A stretch of 36,485 nucleotides of DNA from Acidobacteriota bacterium (lineage in GTDB: Bacteria; Actinomycetota; Acidimicrobiia; ATN3): positions 1-36,485 of the forward strand of contig QEUQ01000021.1 in NCBI GenBank assembly GCA_003577105.1, read 5' to 3'. Both the position numbers and the translations under genes were made by a program. The notes under the pieces were generated by a model. It was not told the DNA's origin. It searched no databases and saw only the letters and a list, made by a program, of their open reading frames with translations. Numbering within the stretch: the stretch's first letter is position 1; the number at the start of each line of letters is the position of its first letter. Below are positions 16,995 to 25,034 of the stretch, piece by piece.

Positions 16995-18623
16995 TTATGC
17001 CCCCTTACCCGGAAGATCCCGGTCTATGGCTGAGCGAGCAGTCAAGGCTCGCACGGTGACCGCCATCAACAGGTACGCGAGTGCAACCACTGCCCAATCA
17101 GGCCTTCCAATCTCGGCCTCGGCGATCCTCAGACCCCCGACGGTGTCAGCAACCCCGCGGATCCACCAAAGCGGAAGCCTCGTACCTAAGTGCACAAGGC
17201 CGCCGAGACGGGGGGCGACCGCCGATACAGCGCTCGCTACATAGCCCCAGACCGAGACGAAGCCTGCCACCGGTACTGCCAGTAGATTCGCCGGGACTGA
17301 GAGTACTTGCACTGTTCCAAAATGTGCAGCTATCAGAGGCGCCACTCCCATCTCGGCGCTGAGCGCGACAGCCGTGGGTAGCGCAATCGCTTTCGGAATG
17401 CGCGCGAACTTAGCGACGCATCCGGAAAGTGGAACGGCCCAATACGCAATAGCCACGGTCGCCGCCACAGAAAGCTGGAAGCCCACCGAGAAAACAAGCA
17501 TTGGATCGCCGATGAGGGCTACAAGACCCGCAACCGAGACAAGCTCGGCGAAGCTCGGTCTGATTCCAGCGGAGAGTGCAAGAAGGAGAACGATCGCCAT
17601 TGCTCCAGCCCTCAGAACCGAAGGCTCCCAACGCGTCAGTCCCATGAACCAGAGCGCGGCTGATACCAGAATTGCCGTGCGCAGGCGGCGCCTGTGCCAG
17701 AGAGGAGGAATCAATCTGAGCAGTGCGGCGATTGCCCCCATTACGAGCACGAAGTTCTGCCCGCTGACAGCCGTCAGGTGAGACAGTCCTGCTCGGCGAA
17801 ATGCTGCCTCACCGTCTTGAGACAACCCTCGGGTGTCCCCGTACATCAGTCCAAGCAAGAGTCCCGACTGCTCAGCGCCAAGTGATGCCTCCGCCCCTCG
17901 CCTGAAGAAATCGCGGACCGCTGTCGTGGCACCTAACCACCTCGGCGCGGCTCCGGTGATCCGGTAGGCCCGGACCTTCAAGACGCCAAGCGATCGAGAG
18001 CGAAGAGCTCTTTCTCGATACTCAGGATCAAGCCCTGAAATCACCCCTTCGGCTTCGATCTCGATCCCCGTATCCAGGGCCTCACCGCCGTCATCTTCGA
18101 GAGCGCCACGTGTGATGGCAGCTGTCAGTCGCTCCTCGGTGCGCTGCGAGTCAAGGCCAGTCCTCACCTCGCTCAATCGGAGAGTAAAGCGATGTGATCC
18201 AGACGCCACCTTGACCTCCGAGGCAACGCGCCCCCGCACCGTCACCCATGCGCCCGACCCTGCAAGCCTGGTCACTACTCCCCTCTCAACCCCAAACCGA
18301 GCTGAAGCCGCGCGGCCGGCTGTGACCCCGAAAGCCGTCAAGACCAGGAGCAGGTAAATAGGAACCCACGCTCTCCGGCGCCTGGCGAATAGCCGGCCTG
18401 CCAGTCCGAACCAAGGGAATAGCCGGCCTGCCAGTGCGGACCAAGCGAATAACCGGCCTGCCAGTGCGGACCAAGCGAATCCCGCCGCGAGGAACAGCGC
18501 GCCGCAGACGGTGACCGGCCATCTGCCCCACTGATTGAGTACCTCCCAATGGTGGTCACCAAATACGCATCCGAGTGCCCCTCCAACGCCCACTGCGACG
18601 CGACACGTGCGGGGCCCCCTCAT
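16995..18623 (-). CDS. comEC: ComEC/Rec2 DNA-uptake channel, without C-terminal hydrolase domain
   Basis: Inner-membrane channel for transport of single-stranded DNA during transformation. The 542-residue protein has an N-terminal membrane segment, a DUF4131/OB-like extracellular region (residues about 105-225) and the polytopic competence domain. The hallmark HLTAVSGQN is at residues 282-290, preceded by GLLLGLMYGDTRGLSQD. The C terminus ends soon after the last membrane segments, so the metallo-beta-lactamase-like domain found in longer ComEC proteins is missing; many actinobacterial ComEC proteins are short like this, or the hydrolase is separate. A threefold 10-residue repeat sits at residues 49-78. 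The start is ATG 18623, 13 bp after the comEA terminal stop. Confidence 0.92.
   Translation of the reverse strand: MRGPRTCRVAVGVGGALGCVFGDHHWEVLNQWGRWPVTVCGALFLAAGFAWSALAGRLFAWSALAGRLFPWFGLAGRLFARRRRAWVPIYLLLVLTAFGVTAGRAASARFGVERGVVTRLAGSGAWVTVRGRVASEVKVASGSHRFTLRLSEVRTGLDSQRTEERLTAAITRGALEDDGGEALDTGIEIEAEGVISGLDPEYRERALRSRSLGVLKVRAYRITGAAPRWLGATTAVRDFFRRGAEASLGAEQSGLLLGLMYGDTRGLSQDGEAAFRRAGLSHLTAVSGQNFVLVMGAIAALLRLIPPLWHRRRLRTAILVSAALWFMGLTRWEPSVLRAGAMAIVLLLALSAGIRPSFAELVSVAGLVALIGDPMLVFSVGFQLSVAATVAIAYWAVPLSGCVAKFARIPKAIALPTAVALSAEMGVAPLIAAHFGTVQVLSVPANLLAVPVAGFVSVWGYVASAVSAVAPRLGGLVHLGTRLPLWWIRGVADTVGGLRIAEAEIGRPDWAVVALAYLLMAVTVRALTARSAIDRDLPGKGA
18387..18480 (-). repeat. Three 30-bp tandem repeats inside comEC
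   Basis: Three copies of a 30-bp unit at 18387-18416, 18417-18446 and 18447-18476, plus four more bases. The last two differ at one base; the first differs from the second at three. They encode FAWSALAGRL, FAWSALAGRL and FPWFGLAGRL in reading order (residues 49-78), lengthening the N-terminal membrane region. The unit is a multiple of three, so copy number can change without breaking the frame. Confidence 0.95.
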
Positions 18624-18636
18624 CTCCAGTTCCCAG

Positions 18637-19377
18637 TCAGCTCACCGTGGCGTGTGGCGCCAACTGCCTGAGTTTCGCCTCGCCGATTCCATCAATTCGC
18701 TGTAGTTCATCGACCGACCTAAACGGGCCATTGGCTTTTCGAAAGGCAATGATCTTCGCGGCGGTGCTCGGCCCCACGCCCGGGAGTGTCTCAAGCTGAT
18801 CGGCGTCGGCCTTGTTGATATTGACTCTCTGAGATCCCGACTTCTGGGTACTCGCTCCCCCTCATCCAACTGTCGACGAGCCTGCTCCTGTTGCGTCGGG
18901 ACTACTCCGGCTTGGAACAAAGATTTGTTCGCCGTCGGCGATCTCAGCAGCCAGATTGACAGCAGCGATCTCGGCATCGGCACTTGGACCGCCGGCTGCG
19001 GCAAGGGCGTCGTTTACTCGGCTCCCGGGAGCCAACGCGTATACCCCAGGATTCGCGACAGCTCCGGCCACATGCACCCACGCCTCTCCGACCGCCGACG
19101 AAGCCTCAGAACTCGTGCCGGGCAAGGTGCCAGCCGTCTCGGAAACCCCTAGATCCCCGCGACTTGACGGCACACCTCTAGCTCCGCCCGGTGCCGACGC
19201 AAGCCAAATTGCCCCGACGAGCAGCACCAGAGTCACCACCAGCCCCACGCCAATGCGCTTTGGGCTTGAATGCAGCAAATCTAGAGCGACGCGGCCCGCG
19301 CCGGCGCCCGCTGGATTGAGATCGGCGTCAGACGACCGGCCGGCGATCCCGCCAAGCTCTTCGCGTTTCAAAGCCAT
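18637..19377 (-). pseudogene. comEA: comEA, interrupted by an in-frame TGA between SLBB and HhH domains
   Basis: DNA receptor of the competence system. From ATG 19377 (GGAGG five bases upstream, preferred to GTG 19383) the frame encodes a short cytoplasmic tail, one membrane helix (VGLVVTLVLLVGAIWLAS) and an SLBB domain (VHVAGAVANPGVYALAPGSR). It then meets TGA at 18864-18862, after 171 residues. Reading on in the same frame gives a Gly/Ser linker and an intact helix-hairpin-helix domain (VNINKADADQLETLPGVGP, then TAAKIIAFRKANGPF and IDGIGEAKL), ending at a natural TGA at 18639-18637. The whole gene would be 246 residues, normal for ComEA. So one codon separates this from an intact gene. A nonsense mutation, a sequencing error, or readthrough are possible; no restart codon in frame is seen directly after the TGA. 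The truncated product would lack the DNA-binding domain. Confidence 0.85.
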
Positions 19378-19534
19378 TTCCACCTCCGAGGCTCATCAGT
19401 ACCATCGGGAAGTGGGGGAAGCGAAAGATAATCCGTTGCGACTGCCGCTACTGCCACGGCTGCGACCTACAGCCGGTTAGATCCGAGTCGCTACCGGCAT
19501 CGCCAACCGTATCAAGGCGGTATGACATTCACAA

Positions 19535-19572
19535 TGGCTTAGAAGCCACTGGCGCGACTGCGCCCTCGGGCG
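19535..19572 (-). terminator. Candidate terminator after the 770-residue secreted protein gene
   Basis: Two adjacent inverted repeats immediately follow the stop at 19574: CGCCC/GGGCG at 19561-19572 and TGGCT-TAGA-AGCCA at 19535-19548. There is no good run of T after either, so an intrinsic terminator is only possible. The rest of 19378-19534, up to comEA, shows no gene. Confidence 0.3.
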
Positions 19573-19573
19573 T

Positions 19574-21886
19574 CTACGGCGGAAGAGTCTGATCGATGGC
19601 CGACGCGGGCGCAGAGATATCGGTTGCCCCAGTGAAGCCAACGGAATTGGAGTACCAACGAGTCTGTCCCGCAGGCGGAATGAACCTCACCCGGTACATA
19701 TCTCCGGATACTGCGGTAGACGGAACCTTAAGAGTGTACTGACCACTGGAATTGGTAATCGCGTTTTGCGGCGTCTTACAGCCACAAGACGTATATGCAG
19801 AAACGTAGGCGTTTGCCAGCGGCTGACCCGACTGCGTGGCTGTGCCCGAAATGAAACCGGCCGGCCTGAGCGAGAAATTGGCTGACCCCGGCGCAGTGGC
19901 TGAAGCTTCCTGATAGCCGGACGCCCCATCCCACCATTGGTTTTCGTGCAGGGCCTCTTGGGCAAGAACCTTGTAGGTGCCGGTCGCATCTACCGCTACC
20001 TGATATCGACCCAAACTATTGGTCTTGGCAGACGCGACGAACTGGCCGGCGGCGTTATAGACGTAGATGAATGTGTTAGGAAGATCTGCAGCGGTCAAAG
20101 CATCCTTCGCGTATCCCTCTAGAAACGCAGTGGCTGGAACGACCGAGAAATTGGCCGTCGCCGGCGCGACCGTCGGAGAAGCGGCGCTATAAGAATTGGC
20201 TCCGTCAAACCACATCGCTCCATATCCCGATGGAGGCTCAACCTTCATTCGGTACGCGATGCCTGGCTCAAGTGGAATCGAGTAGCGCCCCGCTCCGGCG
20301 TTTCCGCTTGTCGCCCATCCGGCAAAGGTTCCGTCCGGCCTGTAGGCGTACACGCTGGCACCGTTGATGTCAGCCGCGGTTGTCGCGTCTTTCACGTAGC
20401 CGGTGATAGGCCCAGATGCGGGGAGTGTGAGCAGGTTGCTGCTCGAAGGCGAATCAAGGCAAGAGGCTAAGGCGTAGTTGGTCGCCGACTGGTACCACGT
20501 TGGGCGGTAGCCAGCTGGTGCTTCCGCGTAGACCTTGTAGCCGCCACCTGCTGACCCACAAGGCGACATCGTGACCGGATAGGACCAATTGCCCGAAGGA
20601 TCAGTGAAACCAGTAGCCACTTGTGAGCCATCGGAGACTCGAAATACGGAAACTCGCCGACCCCCCGAATTTGTCACTTTGCCGCTTATTGCGCTCGTAC
20701 ACGGACCACCCGAAACCTCTTGGGGCACAATCTGGGTCGATGCGACCGTGTGTCCGGGGAATGTGACTCGATCAGAATAGGAAGCCCCGACCGAGTGGCT
20801 CCCGCCGCAAGCAGACCACGTATGGCCTACCTCAACTGCGCCACCGAGATCGAATTGAAGCGCCATTTCGTGGGTTGTTCGGCAAGGATTTGGCGGCGTC
20901 GTCGTGATCAGTCCACAAGACTTGAATCCGTCTCCCCAGGTGCCCGAAGCAATGGCACCCAAACGTTCGTCCGCACCCCACATGAGTGAAAGCGTCCACG
21001 CCCCAGGGTATGGCTCGTCTTTGTAAACAAAGATTGATCGCTCAAAGGTGCTTTGCTGGTTGCCCCCGAGAGCTCCAACCGTGATGCCTCCGCATGTGAC
21101 GGCGGTCCAGCGCGCATACGCCCACTTCTGCCGTCTGACGTCCCAAAGCCTCCCGTTCGGATGAGCGTAGTCGGCCGGGTCTCCCGTACCACCGGGAATT
21201 GGGCCCCAGGTTCGGTTCACGGGGCCCGCGTCATTTGTCATCAGGGCAATGTGTGGGGTTCCGTCTAGGGGTTGGAAGCCGTACATTGCCTCCGCTGTCG
21301 TGTTGTGGCCGGGACAGAAACCCGCCCCAGGGCCGGCATCTCCGGACCGAGCCTCACGCATCCACCTGCACGTATCGCTAAATCCACCAATGAATACGCC
21401 CGAATAGCAGATATGTATCGTCTCGGTACCATAATCAGGCGCACCGGAAATATTCACAGGGTTCATCGCCGAATTACCTGGCCGGCCACCCCTTCCGGCG
21501 AACTTGAAGCCGATCGGTAGCGCTGTACCCGAGAGGAAATCAAAGCCGTCACCCGCCCCCGATCCCGGACCGATCACCACAGTTGTCTCCGCGTGCCTTA
21601 CTGACGAATCCTGATGAACCCCGCTAGTGCACGAGTATGCTCCGCCGCACATCTGAATTCGAGTCAAGAAAGACTTGTTGGTGTAATAGAACTTCAGCGC
21701 TGCCGGAGATCCTGCTGGCGGAACGTAGTCGGGCGTCGCCGTACTGGTCATCAGGAATTCATATGACCCGACGATCCCACCGCTCCGTAGGTCGCCCCCG
21801 TCGGCGGCCCGTTGATCCAAGACTGGAACGAGGGCGATCATAAGCAATGCTGCCAGGACCAACTGGATCTTGCGTGCCGCGACCAC
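19574..21886 (-). CDS. Large secreted protein with carboxypeptidase-regulatory-like repeats
   Basis: A 770-residue exported protein. I place the start at GTG 21886, nine bases after GGGGAG; the frame opens at TTG 21895, which lies too close to that site. The signal sequence is RKIQLVLAALLMIALVPVL. Residues about 25-420 match no family I recognise: they are rich in Gly, Thr and Trp and hold about a dozen Cys in pairs, suggesting disulfides outside the cell. Residues about 420-770 form four beta-sandwich repeats of the carboxypeptidase-regulatory type, with recurring ITGYVKDATTAADINGASVY, GRYSIPLEPG and YRMKVEPPSGYGAMWFDGA patterns. The recurrent W-Y/W-aromatic end of each unit is shared. No sortase motif or terminal helix is visible, so release or non-covalent attachment is likely. 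A carbohydrate or adhesion role is speculation. Confidence 0.8.
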   Translation of the reverse strand: MVAARKIQLVLAALLMIALVPVLDQRAADGGDLRSGGIVGSYEFLMTSTATPDYVPPAGSPAALKFYYTNKSFLTRIQMCGGAYSCTSGVHQDSSVRHAETTVVIGPGSGAGDGFDFLSGTALPIGFKFAGRGGRPGNSAMNPVNISGAPDYGTETIHICYSGVFIGGFSDTCRWMREARSGDAGPGAGFCPGHNTTAEAMYGFQPLDGTPHIALMTNDAGPVNRTWGPIPGGTGDPADYAHPNGRLWDVRRQKWAYARWTAVTCGGITVGALGGNQQSTFERSIFVYKDEPYPGAWTLSLMWGADERLGAIASGTWGDGFKSCGLITTTPPNPCRTTHEMALQFDLGGAVEVGHTWSACGGSHSVGASYSDRVTFPGHTVASTQIVPQEVSGGPCTSAISGKVTNSGGRRVSVFRVSDGSQVATGFTDPSGNWSYPVTMSPCGSAGGGYKVYAEAPAGYRPTWYQSATNYALASCLDSPSSSNLLTLPASGPITGYVKDATTAADINGASVYAYRPDGTFAGWATSGNAGAGRYSIPLEPGIAYRMKVEPPSGYGAMWFDGANSYSAASPTVAPATANFSVVPATAFLEGYAKDALTAADLPNTFIYVYNAAGQFVASAKTNSLGRYQVAVDATGTYKVLAQEALHENQWWDGASGYQEASATAPGSANFSLRPAGFISGTATQSGQPLANAYVSAYTSCGCKTPQNAITNSSGQYTLKVPSTAVSGDMYRVRFIPPAGQTRWYSNSVGFTGATDISAPASAIDQTLPP

Positions 21887-21997
21887 TTGAGCCAACTCCC
21901 CGTGAGGCCAGCGATCAACTCATACTAGGTGAATTCAAATTCTAAGGTCGGCTCGAGTCCGACGGCATCGCGGCTTGCCAGAAACGACGCTGCTTGA

Positions 21998-22408
21998 CTA
22001 CCGAAAATGCCTTGCTGCCCGCTCGCGCGCTTCAGCCTCGGCGGGGACTTCCTCATAAGCATCCCAGTGCCCTTTGCCGGCAAGGCGGGATCGGAGGTAG
22101 CTGTCGAGGTACCAAACCCCAAAACCAAGAATCCCGCGATCTCGCCACTGCTCGACGTGAACCGCCTCATGGGCCATGAGTTCGCACCAGCCGACATCAC
22201 CCTCACGCCTTGGATCGGTCAGCACCCACCGCCACAGCGTCGTTGCCGACGCTCCCCAATATCTCGGCAGCGGAGTGAAAACGACAATCAGCTCATCGAG
22301 GTCAGGATCACCGACTATGCCTTGACAAGCTGATCTCTCGTCGTCGGTCAGCCTCCGCCAACGCGGAATCCAGCTACCGAGGGCACTCAAGAGTCCGTCA
22401 CCGCTCAC
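21998..22408 (-). CDS. Small HExxH (zincin-like) protein coupled to leuS
   Basis: A 136-residue protein of unknown function. Its centre has [16 protein letters not shown], with HEAVH at residues 80-84, the zinc-binding pattern of gluzincin-type metalloproteases. Further Glu residues in [13 protein letters not shown] (about 118-130) could be the third ligand. The layout recalls small DUF4157-like HExxH proteins, in which peptidase activity is often unproven. [23 protein letters not shown] and the HEAVH region look conserved in style, and there is no signal peptide. The GTG start overlaps the leuS stop by four bases (GTGA), so it is made with leucyl-tRNA synthetase. Confidence 0.7.
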   Translation of the reverse strand: MSGDGLLSALGSWIPRWRRLTDDERSACQGIVGDPDLDELIVVFTPLPRYWGASATTLWRWVLTDPRREGDVGWCELMAHEAVHVEQWRDRGILGFGVWYLDSYLRSRLAGKGHWDAYEEVPAEAEARERAARHFR

Positions 22409-24867
22409 GGGACTACGTTGACTAATTTCGGCGGGCGCGCGATCACACGAGTCGGCTCTAGACCTCCGAGCTCTTCGCGAACCTTCTCGGAGGCGAGGGC
22501 GAGATCTCTCATGGCGTCTTCTGAGATGTCCGAATCAACCTCGATACGATCGCGCACCTTCCCCTTGACCTGAACGACCATGACGACCCTGTCGCGCCTT
22601 ACCAGATCGGGATCGACCGATGGCCATGGACAGCTATGGACATCCCCGTCAAAGCCCAAGCGCTCCCAGATTTCGGCTGTGACGTGGGGAATCATCGGCG
22701 CAAGCATCGGCAGGAAGATCGACATGATTGCCTCGAAGGTCGCCCGCCGCGGCGGCGCCTGATCGCGTTGCGCCCACTGATAAAGCGAATTCAGGAACTC
22801 CATGGCTGCCGCTGCAGCTGTGTTGTAAGCAAACCCCTCAATGTCAGCGGTGAATTTTTCGAGCGTCCTATGCGCCTCACGCAAGATCTCGAGGTCTGCT
22901 TCGTCTTCGTCCCGCTCGACCAACTCTGCAACTTCGCCGTTGGCGATGCGCCATAGGCGCTGAATGAAGCGGAGCATGCCTTCGACGCCGCGGTCGTTCC
23001 AATCGAAATCATCTGACGGCGGGCCGACAAACAAGTTGTAGAGACGAAGAGCGTCGGCTCCATGCGAGACGAAGTACTCGGTCGGGGTCGCGACATTGCC
23101 GAGAGACTTGGACATCTTCTGTCCGTCTTTGCGGACCATGCCCTGAGTGAAGAGCCGCGAGAACGGCTCGCGGACCCCGACGAGCCCCATGTCCGCGATC
23201 ACCTTGGTGAAGAAGCGCGCGTACAAAAGGTGAAGAATCGCGTGCTCAACGCCTCCTATGTATTGGTCCACCGGCATCCAGTGGTCCACCTTGGCCCTCT
23301 CGAAGATCTCGTCTTGATTCTGCGAATCGCAGTAACGAAGGAAATACCAAGACGAATCGACAAAGGTGTCCATGGTGTCGGTCTCACGCCGGGCGCGACC
23401 ACCGCAAGTCGGACAGTGCGTTGAAAGGAATCCTTCGTTGTCGGCCAGCGGAGACTCGCCTGTCGGCTTAAACTCGACTCCTTCCTCAGGCAGGAGTACC
23501 GGCAGGTCAGCCTCGGGAACCGGGACGGTGCCGCAACCATCGCAATAGACAATTGGGATTGGGCACCCCCAGTAACGCTGTCGGCTAATGAGCCAGTCAC
23601 GCAGGCGGAAGTTTGTCTTGGCCGCCCCGATACCTCTGCTCTCGAACCATTCGGTGACAGCGACCTTTCCTTCATCGGATGAGAGGCCATCGAATTCCCC
23701 CGAATTCACCATGGTTCCGGGGCCGGTAAACGCCTCTTCGAGGTTCTCACCGCTCCAACCGCCCGCAGCAATCACCACTTCGATCGGAAGGCCGTGGAGC
23801 TTCGCGAATTCAAAGTCACGCTCATCGTGAGCTGGGACGGCCATGATGGCTCCCGTCCCGTAAGTCATGAGTACGTAGTCGGCTATATAAAGAGGTATTT
23901 CACGCCCATTCGCGGGGTTGACGACCGTGCGCCCCGTATCAATGCCGCGCTTATCAAGGGAGCGTTGTGTGGATAACCGCTCGACCTCGGTAGCAGAGCG
24001 AACCTCTTCGACAAAGCGCGCGACGTCCGCTTCGGCTGAAGTACCGGCAACCAATGGCCCGACCAACGGATGCTCGGGCGCCAATACCGCGTAGGTCACG
24101 CCGAAGACGGTATCGGGACGAGTTGTATACACCCGAATAACTTCACTGGACCCCGGGATCTCGAGATCGAATTCGCAACCCTGAGAACGGCCAATCCAGT
24201 TGAGCTGCATCGTCTTCACCCGCTCAGGCCACTGCAGGTCTTCGAGATCATCGATGAGTTGCTGGGCATATCTGGTGATAGCGAAGAACCATTGCTCGAG
24301 GTCGCGTTTGGTGACCGCAGTTCCACAGCGCTCGCAGACTCCGTCTTCACCTTGGACCTGCTCGTTGGCTAGAACCGTCTGGCACGACGGGCACCAGTTG
24401 ACCGGGGCCGTATCGCGATAGGCGAGTCCGGATTCAAAGAACTTCAAGAACAACCACTGGGTCCACTTGTAGTAGGCGGGATCAAAGGAGGAGACCTCGC
24501 GCCGCCAGTCATAGACCGCCCCTAGCCTGCGTATCTGGGATTTCATGGACTCGATACGCTCGCGACTGTAGGTCGCAGGGTGAATACCGGTCTTGATTGC
24601 TGCGTTCTCTGCGGGCAGACCAAATGAATCCCATCCCATCGGAGAAAGCACTGCGAAACCGCGCATCGTCTTATAACGGCAGAGCACGTCACCCAGCGTG
24701 TAGTTGCGCACATGCCCCATATGCAAATCGCCTGAGGGATATGGGTACATGCATAAGTCATAGAACTTCGGGCGGGGGTCGTCTTCATCTATGTAGTACA
24801 TGCGCGACTCAGCCCAGTGCCGCTGCCATTTCTCTTCAATTGAGACGAAGTCGTACTTCCCTGTCAT
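22405..24867 (-). CDS. leuS: Leucyl-tRNA synthetase
   Basis: Class Ia synthetase charging tRNA-Leu. From ATG 24867 the protein has 820 residues, a normal bacterial length; a frame open to 24930 adds 21 unlike residues, while ATG 24867 has GAAGG just upstream and starts with [18 protein letters not shown]. The class I HIGH-type motif is [10 protein letters not shown] at 43-52, and the KMSKS loop is [11 protein letters not shown] in the C-terminal half. The CP1 editing domain includes the [12 protein letters not shown] threonine-rich motif and [15 protein letters not shown]. Cysteine pairs in WCPSCQT, CERCG, CDGCG and CPTCGG suggest zinc sites. The stop overlaps the HExxH gene. No T-box leader is visible in 24868-25034. 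Confidence 0.97.
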   Translation of the reverse strand: MTGKYDFVSIEEKWQRHWAESRMYYIDEDDPRPKFYDLCMYPYPSGDLHMGHVRNYTLGDVLCRYKTMRGFAVLSPMGWDSFGLPAENAAIKTGIHPATYSRERIESMKSQIRRLGAVYDWRREVSSFDPAYYKWTQWLFLKFFESGLAYRDTAPVNWCPSCQTVLANEQVQGEDGVCERCGTAVTKRDLEQWFFAITRYAQQLIDDLEDLQWPERVKTMQLNWIGRSQGCEFDLEIPGSSEVIRVYTTRPDTVFGVTYAVLAPEHPLVGPLVAGTSAEADVARFVEEVRSATEVERLSTQRSLDKRGIDTGRTVVNPANGREIPLYIADYVLMTYGTGAIMAVPAHDERDFEFAKLHGLPIEVVIAAGGWSGENLEEAFTGPGTMVNSGEFDGLSSDEGKVAVTEWFESRGIGAAKTNFRLRDWLISRQRYWGCPIPIVYCDGCGTVPVPEADLPVLLPEEGVEFKPTGESPLADNEGFLSTHCPTCGGRARRETDTMDTFVDSSWYFLRYCDSQNQDEIFERAKVDHWMPVDQYIGGVEHAILHLLYARFFTKVIADMGLVGVREPFSRLFTQGMVRKDGQKMSKSLGNVATPTEYFVSHGADALRLYNLFVGPPSDDFDWNDRGVEGMLRFIQRLWRIANGEVAELVERDEDEADLEILREAHRTLEKFTADIEGFAYNTAAAAAMEFLNSLYQWAQRDQAPPRRATFEAIMSIFLPMLAPMIPHVTAEIWERLGFDGDVHSCPWPSVDPDLVRRDRVVMVVQVKGKVRDRIEVDSDISEDAMRDLALASEKVREELGGLEPTRVIARPPKLVNVVP

Positions 24868-25034
24868 GTCACCTTCGTGCCTATGGTTTGCCACTACACC
24901 GAATCTGCAGATCCCGATAGGATCATGCACAGGCGGCTACGAGAGCATACGCGGCGCGCTGTGACAATCGAGATCTCCAACGCTTGTCAACCTCGCCTGC
25001 GAGCACCCGCCAACAATGCTTTTCTGGAGGAACT

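Noticed and set aside
18862-18864. Selenocysteine or alternative genetic code at the comEA TGA
   Set aside because: TGA ends many other genes in the window, and no SECIS-like hairpin or Cys equivalent at this linker position is apparent.
18642-19004. 120-codon minus-strand frame over comEA
   Set aside because: It is out of frame with both the SLBB and the HhH coding and shows no family resemblance; the conserved domains lie in the other frame.
21947-21963. GTCGG-CTCGAGT-CCGAC hairpin resembling a tRNA T arm or terminator
   Set aside because: No matching acceptor, D or anticodon arms upstream, and no T run on either strand. Too weak for a tRNA fragment or a terminator call.
24868-25034. T-box or promoter elements upstream of leuS
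   Set aside because: Only a 15-bp dyad (GATCC-N5-GGATC at 24911-24925) is visible; no T-box core and no -35/-10 pair with acceptable spacing.
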